47,857 bases of DNA. Source: a virus. Where the stretch lies: positions 1 through 47,857 of IMG/VR virus record IMGVR_UViG_3300020444_000143; one strand, given 5' to 3'. The notes under the pieces were generated by a model. The model did no database searches. It was not told the DNA's origin and worked only from the letters and a program-made list of their open reading frames with translations. The stretch's first letter is position 1. Each line of letters starts with the position of its first letter. Below are positions 14,644 through 23,004 of the stretch, one piece after another. The translations under genes and the position numbers were made by a program.

Positions 14644-15539
14644 GATACATCGTCTCCATCAAGTGTTAAACTAAACCCAAAATCATCATCCGCTGCCGCA
14701 TCTTCTGGTTTGGGTTTTATTCCAAGAGTTGCGGTTGTTTGTGTTGATGTATTTCCTAATAAATTTACGTCTGCAGATTCTAAATAAAGTGATTCAGAAT
14801 CTTCAGTTATTACGCTATTAATTGTAAATGCTGTACTACTTTCCAAAAGAAATCTATCTAAAGTACCAATATCCGCATCCGCGTTTCCAGATACATTCTC
14901 AGGAACTATTATCTGAAGAGTTATGTCCTTAATTGGTTTTCCACTAGTCGATAATTCTGGATACAGAAACGTTTTCATTGTAAATTGCATATCCCATGAT
15001 AAAGATCTTCTAGTTTCAAAATCTCCGTCATACGCATCTGTATAGTTAACAGAATTTAATATAATAGGACAATCGACCGCAATATCCATTAAAGGTACAG
15101 TTTTAATAGTTACTGTAAATTCTGGTGTAAAATTTGGTAAAATCTGTTCAACAATTTGTGCGGCATCTTCTGCATTTTTTGCTAAAATAGCCAAATCAAA
15201 AATAAAATTATAAGGAACAGGATTATATTGTGTTCTCATTGTTCCAGATATAGAAGAAGCATTCTTACCAACAGTATTCAATTTTCTTGTTCCATCATAC
15301 ATTATCTGACTCATCATAAACCCAATTCTAGGTAAAATTATTGCTGGAGTTCCTGCAAGAGCGGGATTTGCAATTCTAACCATAAATTTTTGTTTTGGTC
15401 CATAAGCAACAGGAATTTTTAAAGTTTCTACTACAACTCCGGATGAATTTACCCTTTTAACTGAAATATCATTAAATAATGAACCAAAAGCAACAACCAT
15501 TTTTCTGATTGTTTGATGATATGTCGATGTTCCAAACAT
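14634..15539 (-). CDS. 15: Tail sheath stabiliser and completion protein gp15
   Basis: This 301-residue protein starts 'MFGTSTYHQTIRKMVVAFGSLFNDI', the T4 gp15 N-terminus pattern, followed by 'IPVAYGPKQKFMVRI', 'PRIGFMMSQIMYDGTRKLN', 'YNPVPYNFIFDLAI' and 'RRSLSWDMQFTMKTFLYP'. T4 gp15 forms the hexamer that caps the tail. The C-terminal tail ends DDDFGFSLTLDGDDVSWT, an acidic aromatic motif shared with the N-terminus of the 182-residue coiled-coil protein. It overlaps gp14 and gp16 genes by one and ten bases. Confidence 0.95.
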   Translation of the reverse strand: MFGTSTYHQTIRKMVVAFGSLFNDISVKRVNSSGVVVETLKIPVAYGPKQKFMVRIANPALAGTPAIILPRIGFMMSQIMYDGTRKLNTVGKNASSISGTMRTQYNPVPYNFIFDLAILAKNAEDAAQIVEQILPNFTPEFTVTIKTVPLMDIAVDCPIILNSVNYTDAYDGDFETRRSLSWDMQFTMKTFLYPELSTSGKPIKDITLQIIVPENVSGNADADIGTLDRFLLESSTAFTINSVITEDSESLYLESADVNLLGNTSTQTTATLGIKPKPEDAAADDDFGFSLTLDGDDVSWT

Positions 15540-16384
15540 TATATGTTACCTTCAGAAAATGGATCTCTATCAGTGAAATCAAATATTGAATCACTTTCAG
15601 TTTGAATACCTAAATTATTCGCCAGTGGATCTGTTAGAATTACCAGATCATCTGGCACTGCTGTCATAGACCAAGATGCGGTACTTGCTACACCCACAAC
15701 ATCATATGCTGTAGTAATAGTACCAACAATATTTCCAACTCTCAAAGTCTTTGTAGTAGGAGCCCAAGAAAGAACTTTCATCGTAGCGTCTCCATTGCTA
15801 CAATCTTCTCCTATCGTAAAAGTTCCTTCTCCTGAAGTAAATACCAAGTCCATCGAGTATCCATAATCTGTTTCAATATCGTCGATTGCCGCAATACCAG
15901 TATCCATATCCTCATGACTGTACTCAAACGTTTCACAAGTGAGAGTATATATTGGAAGATTCCCCAACTGATAAAATACTTTTTCATGTTCAACAAATCT
16001 AACTTCAAATAATTTATCATTTAATGGAAAATATATTAAATCTCCTTCATATGGTCTATCAAGTCTTCCTGGTATTTCTTCATCTTTCCACCGTCTTTGA
16101 GAAACATCTAAAATTACTTGATCTCGTATTTCAAGCCCAAATTGTCCTACCATATCACCTTCACCACTAAATCCATCAGTTGAATCAATATACATTTCTA
16201 TTATATGTGCAGCTGAAAATTTAGAAGCGACATCTTCACTATACAAATTATCTACTGCAACTGATGTTCTAGGCAGATAACTTATATCTATTCCATGTAT
16301 TTTAATCGATTCTTCTACCAAATCGTTTAGTAAATTTTGTTCTGGTTGAAAATCAACATTTTGAAAATATGTAGATACTGGCAT
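15539..16384 (-). CDS. 14: Neck protein gp14
   Basis: This 281-residue protein has the T4 gp14 pattern: 'VSTYFQNVDFQPEQNLLNDL' near the N-terminus, 'ESIKIHGIDISYLPR', 'YPRRW'-like 'SQRRWKDEEIPGRLDRPYEGDLIYFP' in outline and 'ETFEYSHEDMDTGI'. gp14 joins head and tail via the neck. The middle has a longer beta insertion (about residues 185-250). It overlaps gp15 by one base and follows gp13 by 3 bases, the conserved 13-14-15 order. Confidence 0.95.
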   Translation of the reverse strand: MPVSTYFQNVDFQPEQNLLNDLVEESIKIHGIDISYLPRTSVAVDNLYSEDVASKFSAAHIIEMYIDSTDGFSGEGDMVGQFGLEIRDQVILDVSQRRWKDEEIPGRLDRPYEGDLIYFPLNDKLFEVRFVEHEKVFYQLGNLPIYTLTCETFEYSHEDMDTGIAAIDDIETDYGYSMDLVFTSGEGTFTIGEDCSNGDATMKVLSWAPTTKTLRVGNIVGTITTAYDVVGVASTASWSMTAVPDDLVILTDPLANNLGIQTESDSIFDFTDRDPFSEGNI

Positions 16385-16387
16385 TTA

Positions 16388-17134
16388 TTATCCTACTGCA
16401 AAGTCGACTGGGAATTGATATTTTCCTTCTAAATCTTGTAACAATATTTCTATATTTGATTTAGCTTCATCTAAAATTCTACCACCATCTAAAGTGGTTC
16501 CTCCAGGTAATTGTGTACCTTGATATTTAATTAAATTGTTTCCCCATTGTTTTCTAAACAATTCTGTAGTGTATTGTTTTAACCACATATCATTAAAAAC
16601 ATCCGTATGTGTAGTTGGATCAACGATTTGTACACATTCAGCAACGAGATAATCCCCCACATTAAATTCCTTAGACCAATCAACATCAACATATAATCTA
16701 TCCTGATGCCTAGAAAATCTCATTCCTGGTTTCCCACTAAATACTTCTTGAAGTACTCCTAAATGTTGTTGTACTTGATAGTATGATACTATTGAAGTTT
16801 TGGTTAAATCATAAATATCATTTAAATATAATTGATATCTAACATCAAACATGTTCTTTGTTGATCCACTATCCAAGGGAAAAACGGCTATAACACCAAT
16901 AGTTGCCTCTAATAATGTAACGTATGAGTTATCAATATCATCTTGTGTTATTTCGTGTTTTAAAAATGTTTTAATTGTGGCATCTCCATGAAATTCTTGA
17001 TACATTTGAAGACCTTCTTCCAATCTATCTTCCAGTTGATCCTCTTCAACATTGATCTGAATAACTGGTTTCCCTAATGCCCTTAAACAATATTCTCTTA
17101 ATTCTGTTCTTGACGCTGGTTGTGTAGCTGACAT
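16388..17134 (-). CDS. 13: Neck protein gp13
   Basis: This 248-residue protein matches T4 gp13: 'RTELREYCLRALGKPVIQINV' at the N-terminus, 'EDRLEEGLQMYQEFH', 'FDVRYQLYLNDIYDLT', then 'TELFRKQWGNNLIKY' and 'ILDEAKSNIEILLQDLE'. gp13 acts with gp14 in head completion. ATG with AGGA upstream. It is the first gene of the leftward structural run; a diverging gene pair starts 57 bases to the right. Confidence 0.95.
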   Translation of the reverse strand: MSATQPASRTELREYCLRALGKPVIQINVEEDQLEDRLEEGLQMYQEFHGDATIKTFLKHEITQDDIDNSYVTLLEATIGVIAVFPLDSGSTKNMFDVRYQLYLNDIYDLTKTSIVSYYQVQQHLGVLQEVFSGKPGMRFSRHQDRLYVDVDWSKEFNVGDYLVAECVQIVDPTTHTDVFNDMWLKQYTTELFRKQWGNNLIKYQGTQLPGGTTLDGGRILDEAKSNIEILLQDLEGKYQFPVDFAVG

Positions 17135-17137
17135 AAT
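17110..17137 (+). promoter_or_regulatory. Candidate sigma-70 promoter for the SDR gene
   Basis: TTGACG at 17110-17115 and CATAAT at 17132-17137 are separated by 16 bases; each matches the consensus in five of six positions. The expected start near 17144 leaves about 47 bases of leader before the SDR ATG. It lies inside the gp13 5' coding end. The region is AT-rich, so this is a weak call. Confidence 0.35.
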
Positions 17138-17172
17138 GTTCCTATAACGGCGTTAATATATGTTATATTAAC

Positions 17173-17180
17173 TATTTAGT
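17173..17180 (-). promoter_or_regulatory. Weak late-type box upstream of gp13 (ACTAAATA)
   Basis: ACTAAATA lies 39 bases before the gp13 ATG, the spacing seen for the better late boxes. It differs from TATAAATA in two positions. The same variant lies 35 bases before the glycosyltransferase-like gene at 45764, which makes it slightly more credible. Confidence 0.3.
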
Positions 17181-17191
17181 AAGGTAAGTTT

Positions 17192-17863
17192 ATGGAAATT
17201 TTGATTACTGGACACAATGGTTTCATTGGTTCTAATCTCTACAATTATCTTAATTCATATCATAATATTTATGGAATTGACTACCCAAATGACATATTAA
17301 ATACTGAGTTACCTAAAGTTGATTGTGTAATACATTTGGCGGGATCAACAGGCGTCAGAGAAAGTCACAAAAATCCTAAAAAATATTTAGATAATAATAT
17401 AAAAATAACTAAAAGAATATTTGATCATTATAAAGATACAAAAATTCTATTTGCATCCACCTCTTCTGTAAAAGAATTACAAAGTCCATATGCAATATCA
17501 AAATATGCATGTGAACTTATTGCTCCCAAAAACGTTGTTATTATGAGGTTTTTTACTGTTTGGGGAGATTATAATTATAGAAAAAATATGTTATATGGAC
17601 TAGCCATAGAAGGTAAATTAGACTATATTACTGAACATAAAAGAGATTTTACTCATGTATATGAAGTTTGTAGAGCCATTAAAATACTAATAGATAAAGG
17701 AGTTGGTGGAGAACTTTATGAAATTGGTCACGGAAAACCAATATCCCCCCTTGACTTTTTGAAAAAGATAGGGTATAATAAGGTGTTACCGTTTAGGAAA
17801 GTTGAAGGTGAATCTAATATAACTTGTGCAGATCCAACTAAAATGAAAGAATTGGGATGGTAA
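17192..17863 (+). CDS. NAD-dependent epimerase/dehydratase (extended SDR)
   Basis: This 223-residue protein has the nucleotide-binding GHNGFIG (residues 7-13), 'DCVIHLAGSTGVRES' (45-58), an active-site Ser in 'ASTSSV' and Y100-x3-K104 ('YAISKYA'), then 'VVIMRFFTVWGD' and 'RDFTHVYEVCRAI'. This is the UDP-sugar epimerase/dehydratase type. It is shorter than the usual 300-340 residues, mainly in substrate-binding loops, so substrate may be a smaller or different nucleotide sugar. It overlaps the following methyltransferase by seven bases. Likely role: nucleotide-sugar conversion for glycan or phage modification. Confidence 0.9.
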   Translation: MEILITGHNGFIGSNLYNYLNSYHNIYGIDYPNDILNTELPKVDCVIHLAGSTGVRESHKNPKKYLDNNIKITKRIFDHYKDTKILFASTSSVKELQSPYAISKYACELIAPKNVVIMRFFTVWGDYNYRKNMLYGLAIEGKLDYITEHKRDFTHVYEVCRAIKILIDKGVGGELYEIGHGKPISPLDFLKKIGYNKVLPFRKVEGESNITCADPTKMKELGW

Positions 17864-18378
17864 TTGACTACTTTAAAAATGATTGGAAACCTAATTGGAG
17901 CAAATATTCTTATAGCGGTTGGGAACTTCTAAACAAAATATCAAATAATGAAACCATACTTGATATAGGTTGTGGTTATAATCTCTTTAAAGGACGTTAT
18001 GGTGATAAATTATATGGTATTGATCCCGCCAATGACAGTGCAGATGAAGTAATATCTATTGAAAAATTCGATGCTGACGGTAAACAATGGGATGTGGTTT
18101 TATGTCTCGGTAGTTTAAATTTTGGATCTATAGAAGATGTTGAACCACAAGTACAAAAAGCTGTAAAATTAACCAAAGTTGGTGGAAGATTATATTGGAG
18201 ACAAAATCCAGGACTAAATGATCATCGTTGGAAAAATCAAGAAAATATTACATTTTTTCCTTGGACATTTGATCTGAATTATAAATGGGCAAAAAAATAT
18301 GGATGCACAGTTATGGGAATGTTATGGGACGACGCTAGAATTTATTCAGAATGGATTAAGGAGAATGAATGTGTTTAA
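17857..18378 (+). CDS. Class I SAM-dependent methyltransferase
   Basis: This 173-residue protein has motif I ILDIGCGYN (residues 34-42), the acidic residue ending strand 2 ('YGIDPAND', D56), then 'WDVVLCLGSLNFG' and 'VGGRLYWRQNPG', the strand-4/5 motifs of small methyltransferases. Substrate is not evident. Start overlaps the SDR stop (ATGGTAA), indicating coupling; together they suggest sugar modification. Its 3' end overlaps the convergent tctC-like gene by 23 bases. Confidence 0.85.
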   Translation: MVIDYFKNDWKPNWSKYSYSGWELLNKISNNETILDIGCGYNLFKGRYGDKLYGIDPANDSADEVISIEKFDADGKQWDVVLCLGSLNFGSIEDVEPQVQKAVKLTKVGGRLYWRQNPGLNDHRWKNQENITFFPWTFDLNYKWAKKYGCTVMGMLWDDARIYSEWIKENECV

Positions 18379-19471
18379 CTACTGCTTTATAACCTAATCC
18401 TTCATTAACAAATCTTACTGCATTTTTTAATGTTGATTCATTTACCGCTTCATACATTCTTTTTATAATAAACTCAGAGTCTTGTCCAATAAATACCCCA
18501 TAATTTCCTAATTTTTTTAATCTTTCTTTTTGAAATTCCTCATCGAACCACGTTTTTGTTGCAATTGTTACCATATCATGATAATATACACTATCCGTAG
18601 TCACAAAAAAACTTTTTTGAATACCATCTCTCCACAATCTCAATAAAACATATGCATCATAAACCTCTCCTTTGGGTTTAAATCCATGAGTTTGTTCAAA
18701 TATATAATCGAAACATAATCCTTTAAGTTCAGGATTTGGATCATCTACCCATTGACCTGTTTTATAATTCATTTGACAATGATGAAACCATATTTCAAGT
18801 TCATTGTTAGATAATGCTTTTTTATATTTTGCATTACCTGTATAATTCTGAAAGGTGTCTCTACTTACATTCAATTCTCCATTTACAAATGCTACAATCC
18901 GCGCTCCTCCACTTTTCATACCTTTAACAATAATTACTCTATCTTTAAAACATTTCATAAATTTATCCATATCATTAGTCTCTGGACACACCATTAGTCC
19001 CGCCGCGAAATGGTCTGGTTCTGATCCACCCCCAGGATTAAGTGCGAATTTTTGTTTATGGAATTTTGGATTATAATCTATCCTTTTGGGAATAAGCATA
19101 TTACCAGGATGAATTAATATTGGTTTATATTTTCTAAAATCATAATTTCCAACATCTTCTAATAATGTTGCCATAGCATTTCCACCATGACTAGTCATCA
19201 TATAATTACCGTATTTCAATTTACTTTCAAATTTTCTTAGAGCATTTTTTCCTCTATTTCCTGGGATATATTTAAAATCTATTTGTTCAATATTACCTGA
19301 TAAATTATTATTCATATGTTTACCCCAAAGCCATGCCCATCTCGAGGTTCCTCCTGGCTTTGGTGAACTAGGAATAACTGCGTACATTGTATCAGCATTA
19401 ACCTGACTGACCATAACCATTGTACCAAAAACAAACAACATACATAATATTAATTGAATAAATTTAAACAT
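18356..19471 (-). CDS. Tripartite tricarboxylate transporter binding protein, TctC-like
   Basis: This 371-residue protein has a signal peptide (hydrophobic core about 5-20, cleavage after 'QVNA') and a mature domain with the TctC/Bug pattern: 'VIPSSPKPGGTSRWAWLWG', 'YIPGNRGKNALRKF', 'MTSHGGNAMATLLED', then 'NPGGGSEPDHFAAGLM'. TctC proteins bind carboxylates in the periplasm and deliver them to the TctA/TctB membrane complex. The gene overlaps tctA by eight bases. The C-terminal part is divergent and the substrate is unknown. Lipoprotein features are absent. Confidence 0.8.
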   Translation of the reverse strand: MFKFIQLILCMLFVFGTMVMVSQVNADTMYAVIPSSPKPGGTSRWAWLWGKHMNNNLSGNIEQIDFKYIPGNRGKNALRKFESKLKYGNYMMTSHGGNAMATLLEDVGNYDFRKYKPILIHPGNMLIPKRIDYNPKFHKQKFALNPGGGSEPDHFAAGLMVCPETNDMDKFMKCFKDRVIIVKGMKSGGARIVAFVNGELNVSRDTFQNYTGNAKYKKALSNNELEIWFHHCQMNYKTGQWVDDPNPELKGLCFDYIFEQTHGFKPKGEVYDAYVLLRLWRDGIQKSFFVTTDSVYYHDMVTIATKTWFDEEFQKERLKKLGNYGVFIGQDSEFIIKRMYEAVNESTLKNAVRFVNEGLGYKAVVKHIHSP

Positions 19472-20909
19472 AATCTACCTTTACTTTTTTACTAAAAATG
19501 ACCATCAATATTGATAACAACATTATTATAATAACGAATGGTCTTATAATTATTTCTTGAAAACTATACAAATCTATCAATTGATATGAAAATTGTTCTA
19601 ATCTTTCACTCAAAATAAATCCCAACAATACCGCTGGCCTGCTAATTTTAAAATGCTTCAGTATAAACCCACAAAATGAAAACACAATAAAAAATATTGA
19701 ATCTTCTAAAATAAATTCATAAAAATTTGAACTTATTATTGCCCACCATGTAACAAGTGCAACAAATGCTATGAAAAAATATTTATTGATACGAAATATT
19801 TTAGATATCGGCCCGGCTAATAATAATCCAAAAATTGTAACTGAAATAGTGCCGACTAGATAACCAATTATTATAGAATTTATAAAATTTTTATCCTCTA
19901 ATATATATAAATCTCCCATAGGAAATCCAATATATTCCCATAATCCCATCGCGATCATTGCCCATGTTGCACCAGGAATACCTATGAGAATAGTGGGTAT
20001 TAATGCTCCTGCCTTGCCGGCATTATTAACTCCTTCTGGTGCGACTATACCTTCTGGCGCGCCCTTACCAAATGGAGTTGAAAATACCCTTTTCATTTTT
20101 GTCGCTATACTATAAGAAATCCATTCTGAACCGCCACCACCATATCCCGGCAATAGTCCATAGAAAAACCCAATTAATCCCCCAACAAAACCATGTTTCC
20201 ATAAACGTATTGCATCAATTATACCTTTTTTTATTTGTTTAAAGTCACTATTTTCTTTAACAGATTTCATATCAAATTTACACAATGTATATAATTCTGG
20301 AATACAAAATAATCCTGATGCCAATACTGCAATACCTATACCGTCATAAAGATAATATTCCATTCCAAATGTAAATCTTGGATTTCCTGTAACATCAGAA
20401 CCAATTGATCCTAAACCAACACCTATAATTACTGCTAAAATACCTTTTAATGGTTTATTACTTGATAGTAAACTTACACTCAAAAAACTAAACAATATAA
20501 TAACCCACATCTCAGGAACTTTCATATATTGTAAAATATATTCATATAATGGAAGAACAATAAGAAATGGAACAAACCAAATAATACCTTGTATACCACT
20601 AGTGGTTAATGCTAAACTAATTGCGTAAGAACTTTGTCCTGCTTTGGTGAGTGGGAATCCATCAACCATTGTCGCCGCAGAAGAATTAGATCCGGGAATT
20701 CCAATATAAACTCCTGAAAAACTATCTCCTATTGTGCACGCAACAACCGCTGCCATAGAAAATGCGACAAATTCATATGGTATATGTGAAAAATGATTTA
20801 CAACACTAAACAGCATTATTAATGCTTTGGTGGGCCCTGAAACGGGAATTATGCCTATAAATAATCCATAAAGTGAACCCAATATAGTCCACATCAACAA
20901 TTCAAACAT
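19464..20909 (-). CDS. Tripartite tricarboxylate transporter permease, TctA-like
   Basis: This 481-residue polytopic protein shows the TctA repeat motifs: 'GLFIGIIPVSGPTKALIML' near the N-terminus, 'SFSGVYIGIPGSNSSAATMVDGFPL' (short parts of it), 'GFFYGLLPGYGGGGSEWISY', 'FGKGAPEGIVAPEGVNNAGKAG' and 'GIPGATWAMIAMGL'. The two inverted 'GIPG' hairpins are typical. About ten to twelve membrane segments are visible. No TctB (small 4-helix subunit) gene was found here, so the complex would use a host TctB or act without it. Coupled to the TctC-like gene. The pair looks like an auxiliary metabolic transport module. Confidence 0.9.
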   Translation of the reverse strand: MFELLMWTILGSLYGLFIGIIPVSGPTKALIMLFSVVNHFSHIPYEFVAFSMAAVVACTIGDSFSGVYIGIPGSNSSAATMVDGFPLTKAGQSSYAISLALTTSGIQGIIWFVPFLIVLPLYEYILQYMKVPEMWVIILFSFLSVSLLSSNKPLKGILAVIIGVGLGSIGSDVTGNPRFTFGMEYYLYDGIGIAVLASGLFCIPELYTLCKFDMKSVKENSDFKQIKKGIIDAIRLWKHGFVGGLIGFFYGLLPGYGGGGSEWISYSIATKMKRVFSTPFGKGAPEGIVAPEGVNNAGKAGALIPTILIGIPGATWAMIAMGLWEYIGFPMGDLYILEDKNFINSIIIGYLVGTISVTIFGLLLAGPISKIFRINKYFFIAFVALVTWWAIISSNFYEFILEDSIFFIVFSFCGFILKHFKISRPAVLLGFILSERLEQFSYQLIDLYSFQEIIIRPFVIIIMLLSILMVIFSKKVKVDYV

Positions 20910-20924
20910 AATTTTTATAATTCT

Positions 20925-21359
20925 TTATACGGGAAATACTTCTTTAGCTTCATTATTAAATATAATTTGACAATTATCACATACTCTCTTTGCATAGTCA
21001 TTTGCATCAGGAATACCTGTCTCACTTATAATATAATGTGCTTTCTCTACTGTTCTAGTCCACCCAATTCCCGCAGGCAATGTATCAAGAGGTTCATCTT
21101 TTATTTGGTCCCATCTTTTGTCAGAAAATATAAATGTTTTTTGAAATCCATTTCCATTTTGCGTAAGCTCGTCAGTTACTACTAAATCACCATTTTCTAG
21201 ATCATCATTTATATCATTGTCAGATGCCAGTAGATACTGTCCTTTGGCGGCTTCGATGTCATCACTGAACATTGCTAAAGCCTCAGATAAAGTTTCAAAT
21301 GATGAAAAATCTAATTTTGAAAAAGATTTTTGAAAAGTTATAATAAGTCTTGCAGACAT
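20925..21359 (-). CDS. Unknown protein, paralogue of the next gene upstream
   Basis: This 144-residue protein is related to the 130-residue product at 21407-21799: both start with a beta strand and a helix ('FSSFETLSEALAMF' versus 'YSTVVEAKMAFEKA') and share 'GFQKTFIFSDKRWDQI' versus 'GFKITRTWTDERWAIV' with a following 'GWTR/GWNR'. The C-terminus here carries two Cys (VCDNC) absent from the paralogue. No signal peptide or membrane segment. It has its own late-type boxes and an AAAGGAAT ribosome site, so a virion or late role is plausible. Function unknown. Confidence 0.7.
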   Translation of the reverse strand: MSARLIITFQKSFSKLDFSSFETLSEALAMFSDDIEAAKGQYLLASDNDINDDLENGDLVVTDELTQNGNGFQKTFIFSDKRWDQIKDEPLDTLPAGIGWTRTVEKAHYIISETGIPDANDYAKRVCDNCQIIFNNEAKEVFPV

Positions 21360-21372
21360 TTTAAATTCCTTT

Positions 21373-21400
21373 TATTTATATGGTTACATTTATATTTATA
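21373..21400 (-). promoter_or_regulatory. Two perfect T4-type late-promoter boxes (TATAAATA)
   Basis: TATAAATA occurs at 21393-21400 and 21373-21380 on the minus strand. The first is 34 bases before the ATG of the 144-residue protein, the usual distance, while the second is only 14 bases away. They fall in the short spacer after the 130-residue paralogue and would drive that unknown gene and the tctA-tctC pair late in infection. Confidence 0.7.
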
Positions 21401-21406
21401 TAAAGT

Positions 21407-21799
21407 TTAAATTTCTATTCGATTCCATCCGTTTCCTACTACAGGAACTGGAATTGATTGAACAATTGCCCATCGTTCATCAGTCCATGTTCTAGTAATT
21501 TTAAAACCAGTTTTGTCGACTGTCAATTCTTGTATGTGTTTTTCATACAGATAAGAATTCCAGGAATCATCTATCTCGTCGCCCCCTTTTGCTATCGTCC
21601 TAATTTCTTTTACTCCAGCGCCTTCTATTACTTTTTTAAATTTCGTATTAATTCCTAAAGTCTTAGATTGGGAGAGCTCCGCATCGAATGTATTAACTAT
21701 ATGAGGATTCGCCTTCTCAAATGCCATCTTTGCTTCCACGACAGTTGAATAAGTAGTTCCTGTAATATTTGTGAATATGACTATGGTTGTTACTGACAT
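21407..21799 (-). CDS. Unknown protein, paralogue of the next gene downstream
   Basis: This 130-residue protein starts 'SVTTIVIFTNITGTTYST' and ends 'RWAIVQSIPVPVVGNGWNRIEI', the same layout as its neighbour at 20925. The middle of the two differs, so the shared parts are probably structural edges of a small alpha-beta fold. It follows the Fe(II)-oxygenase-like gene by two bases, and so may be the last gene of the large leftward operon. Function unknown. Confidence 0.7.
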   Translation of the reverse strand: MSVTTIVIFTNITGTTYSTVVEAKMAFEKANPHIVNTFDAELSQSKTLGINTKFKKVIEGAGVKEIRTIAKGGDEIDDSWNSYLYEKHIQELTVDKTGFKITRTWTDERWAIVQSIPVPVVGNGWNRIEI

Positions 21800-21801
21800 T
21801 T

Positions 21802-22410
21802 CTATTCTTCTTCGTATATAATGTAGTCCTTATATTTGTTGATACTTCTTTTTAAAATTTCATAGTGTTTTTGTTTATTAACCCAAAAATGAGTAAAAAG
21901 TATAAATCTATCAGGATCATAATTACCACCATGAGTTGTATCTGTACTTCGTATAACACACCAATCAGTATCTATTGGCATTTTAGCTAAAACTGTTTCT
22001 CCATTATTTTTTTGAATATAAGGATTTTTAATATTGTTATCATATTGTATTGTCATTCGATAGCCACATGGTTGTAAACTTTTTTCATGTTTCCATAAAT
22101 CTGCGTTTTTATCTGGTGTTAAAAAATCAATATGCATTTCAGTAGCTTTTAAATAATTATTAATTCTAACATTAACTAAATGATCAATTGGTAAATTTTT
22201 ATCAATATATTTTGTTAGAGAAGATTCTTCAATCCACGATGATTTACTATAATTTTTATTTGTTGTAGTAAATTTTTGATATTGAAATGCTTGAGCACCT
22301 GTTCCATCATCCGGCGGTGAGTCACCAACAAAATTATCTATAAGATCTTTTTTATATTGATATTTTGGAATGTCGACTGGCATCCATAAAATATTATCAA
22401 AATTATTCAT
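21802..22410 (-). CDS. Fe(II)/2-oxoglutarate oxygenase-like protein
   Basis: This 202-residue protein shows the double-stranded beta-helix facial-triad pattern: H93-x-D95 in 'MHIDFLTPD', then H160 in 'STDTTHGG', and R168 ('DPDRFILFTHFWVN') as the candidate 2-oxoglutarate contact. The upstream part is poorly conserved. It resembles small phage 2OG-Fe oxygenases. Substrate unknown. The upstream neighbour is a methyltransferase with a 9-base gap. One of five such oxygenase-like genes in this operon. Confidence 0.6.
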   Translation of the reverse strand: MNNFDNILWMPVDIPKYQYKKDLIDNFVGDSPPDDGTGAQAFQYQKFTTTNKNYSKSSWIEESSLTKYIDKNLPIDHLVNVRINNYLKATEMHIDFLTPDKNADLWKHEKSLQPCGYRMTIQYDNNIKNPYIQKNNGETVLAKMPIDTDWCVIRSTDTTHGGNYDPDRFILFTHFWVNKQKHYEILKRSINKYKDYIIYEEE

Positions 22411-22419
22411 ATTTCTTTC

Positions 22420-23001
22420 TTAACGTTTTTTAAATACAGTCATAAAATGTCTTTGTTGTCCTTCATCTTCAGTAAGTATAGAATCAACTTTTTCCGAAGA
22501 AATAATATCCAAATATTCTTGATCTCTCCATCCAAATGCTGTAAGAGGATCATCATTTCCATGAGCTGATACTGATGCTACCATCATTCCATTTTTTTCT
22601 AAAGAATCTGAAAAGAATTTTGCTGTATCTGATTGAAGATGTGATTTGTTAAATCCTCCAATAATTGTTATACATTTATATTTTCTTGGTAATGGAAATT
22701 CTTTCATATCATGCAAAATTATGTCACGATAATTAGTCGCCTCAAATGTATCAATCATTTTTTGATTAACATCATATCCATCTATAATATAATCATTATT
22801 ATTAAAACCAATACCAATCTGACCATTACCACATGCAACATCTGCTATTTCAGTACCTAATTCAAAATTCCTTTTTACCCAATCACATGCATAACGTATA
22901 GGACCTTCCATCCAACCGACCTTCATTGTCCAAGCGTGATAATCCCAATCCTTATATAATTCTTCAACACTTTTACTATAAACTTCATCAAGCCAAGTCA
23001 T
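22420..23001 (-). CDS. Class I SAM-dependent methyltransferase
   Basis: This 193-residue protein has motif I 'IADVACGNGQIG' (52-63), 'DGYDVNQKMIDTF' (second strand acidic residue), 'ITIIGGFNKSHLQSD' and 'LEKNGMMVASVSAHGND'. It belongs to the Methyltransf_11/25-type small enzymes. A preceding 30-residue helix ends in a 'WMEGPIRY' motif. Substrate not evident. It lies between two Fe(II)-oxygenase-like genes. Start ATG with AGGAATAAAAT upstream. Confidence 0.85.
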   Translation of the reverse strand: MTWLDEVYSKSVEELYKDWDYHAWTMKVGWMEGPIRYACDWVKRNFELGTEIADVACGNGQIGIGFNNNDYIIDGYDVNQKMIDTFEATNYRDIILHDMKEFPLPRKYKCITIIGGFNKSHLQSDTAKFFSDSLEKNGMMVASVSAHGNDDPLTAFGWRDQEYLDIISSEKVDSILTEDEGQQRHFMTVFKKR

Positions 23002-23004
23002 ATT

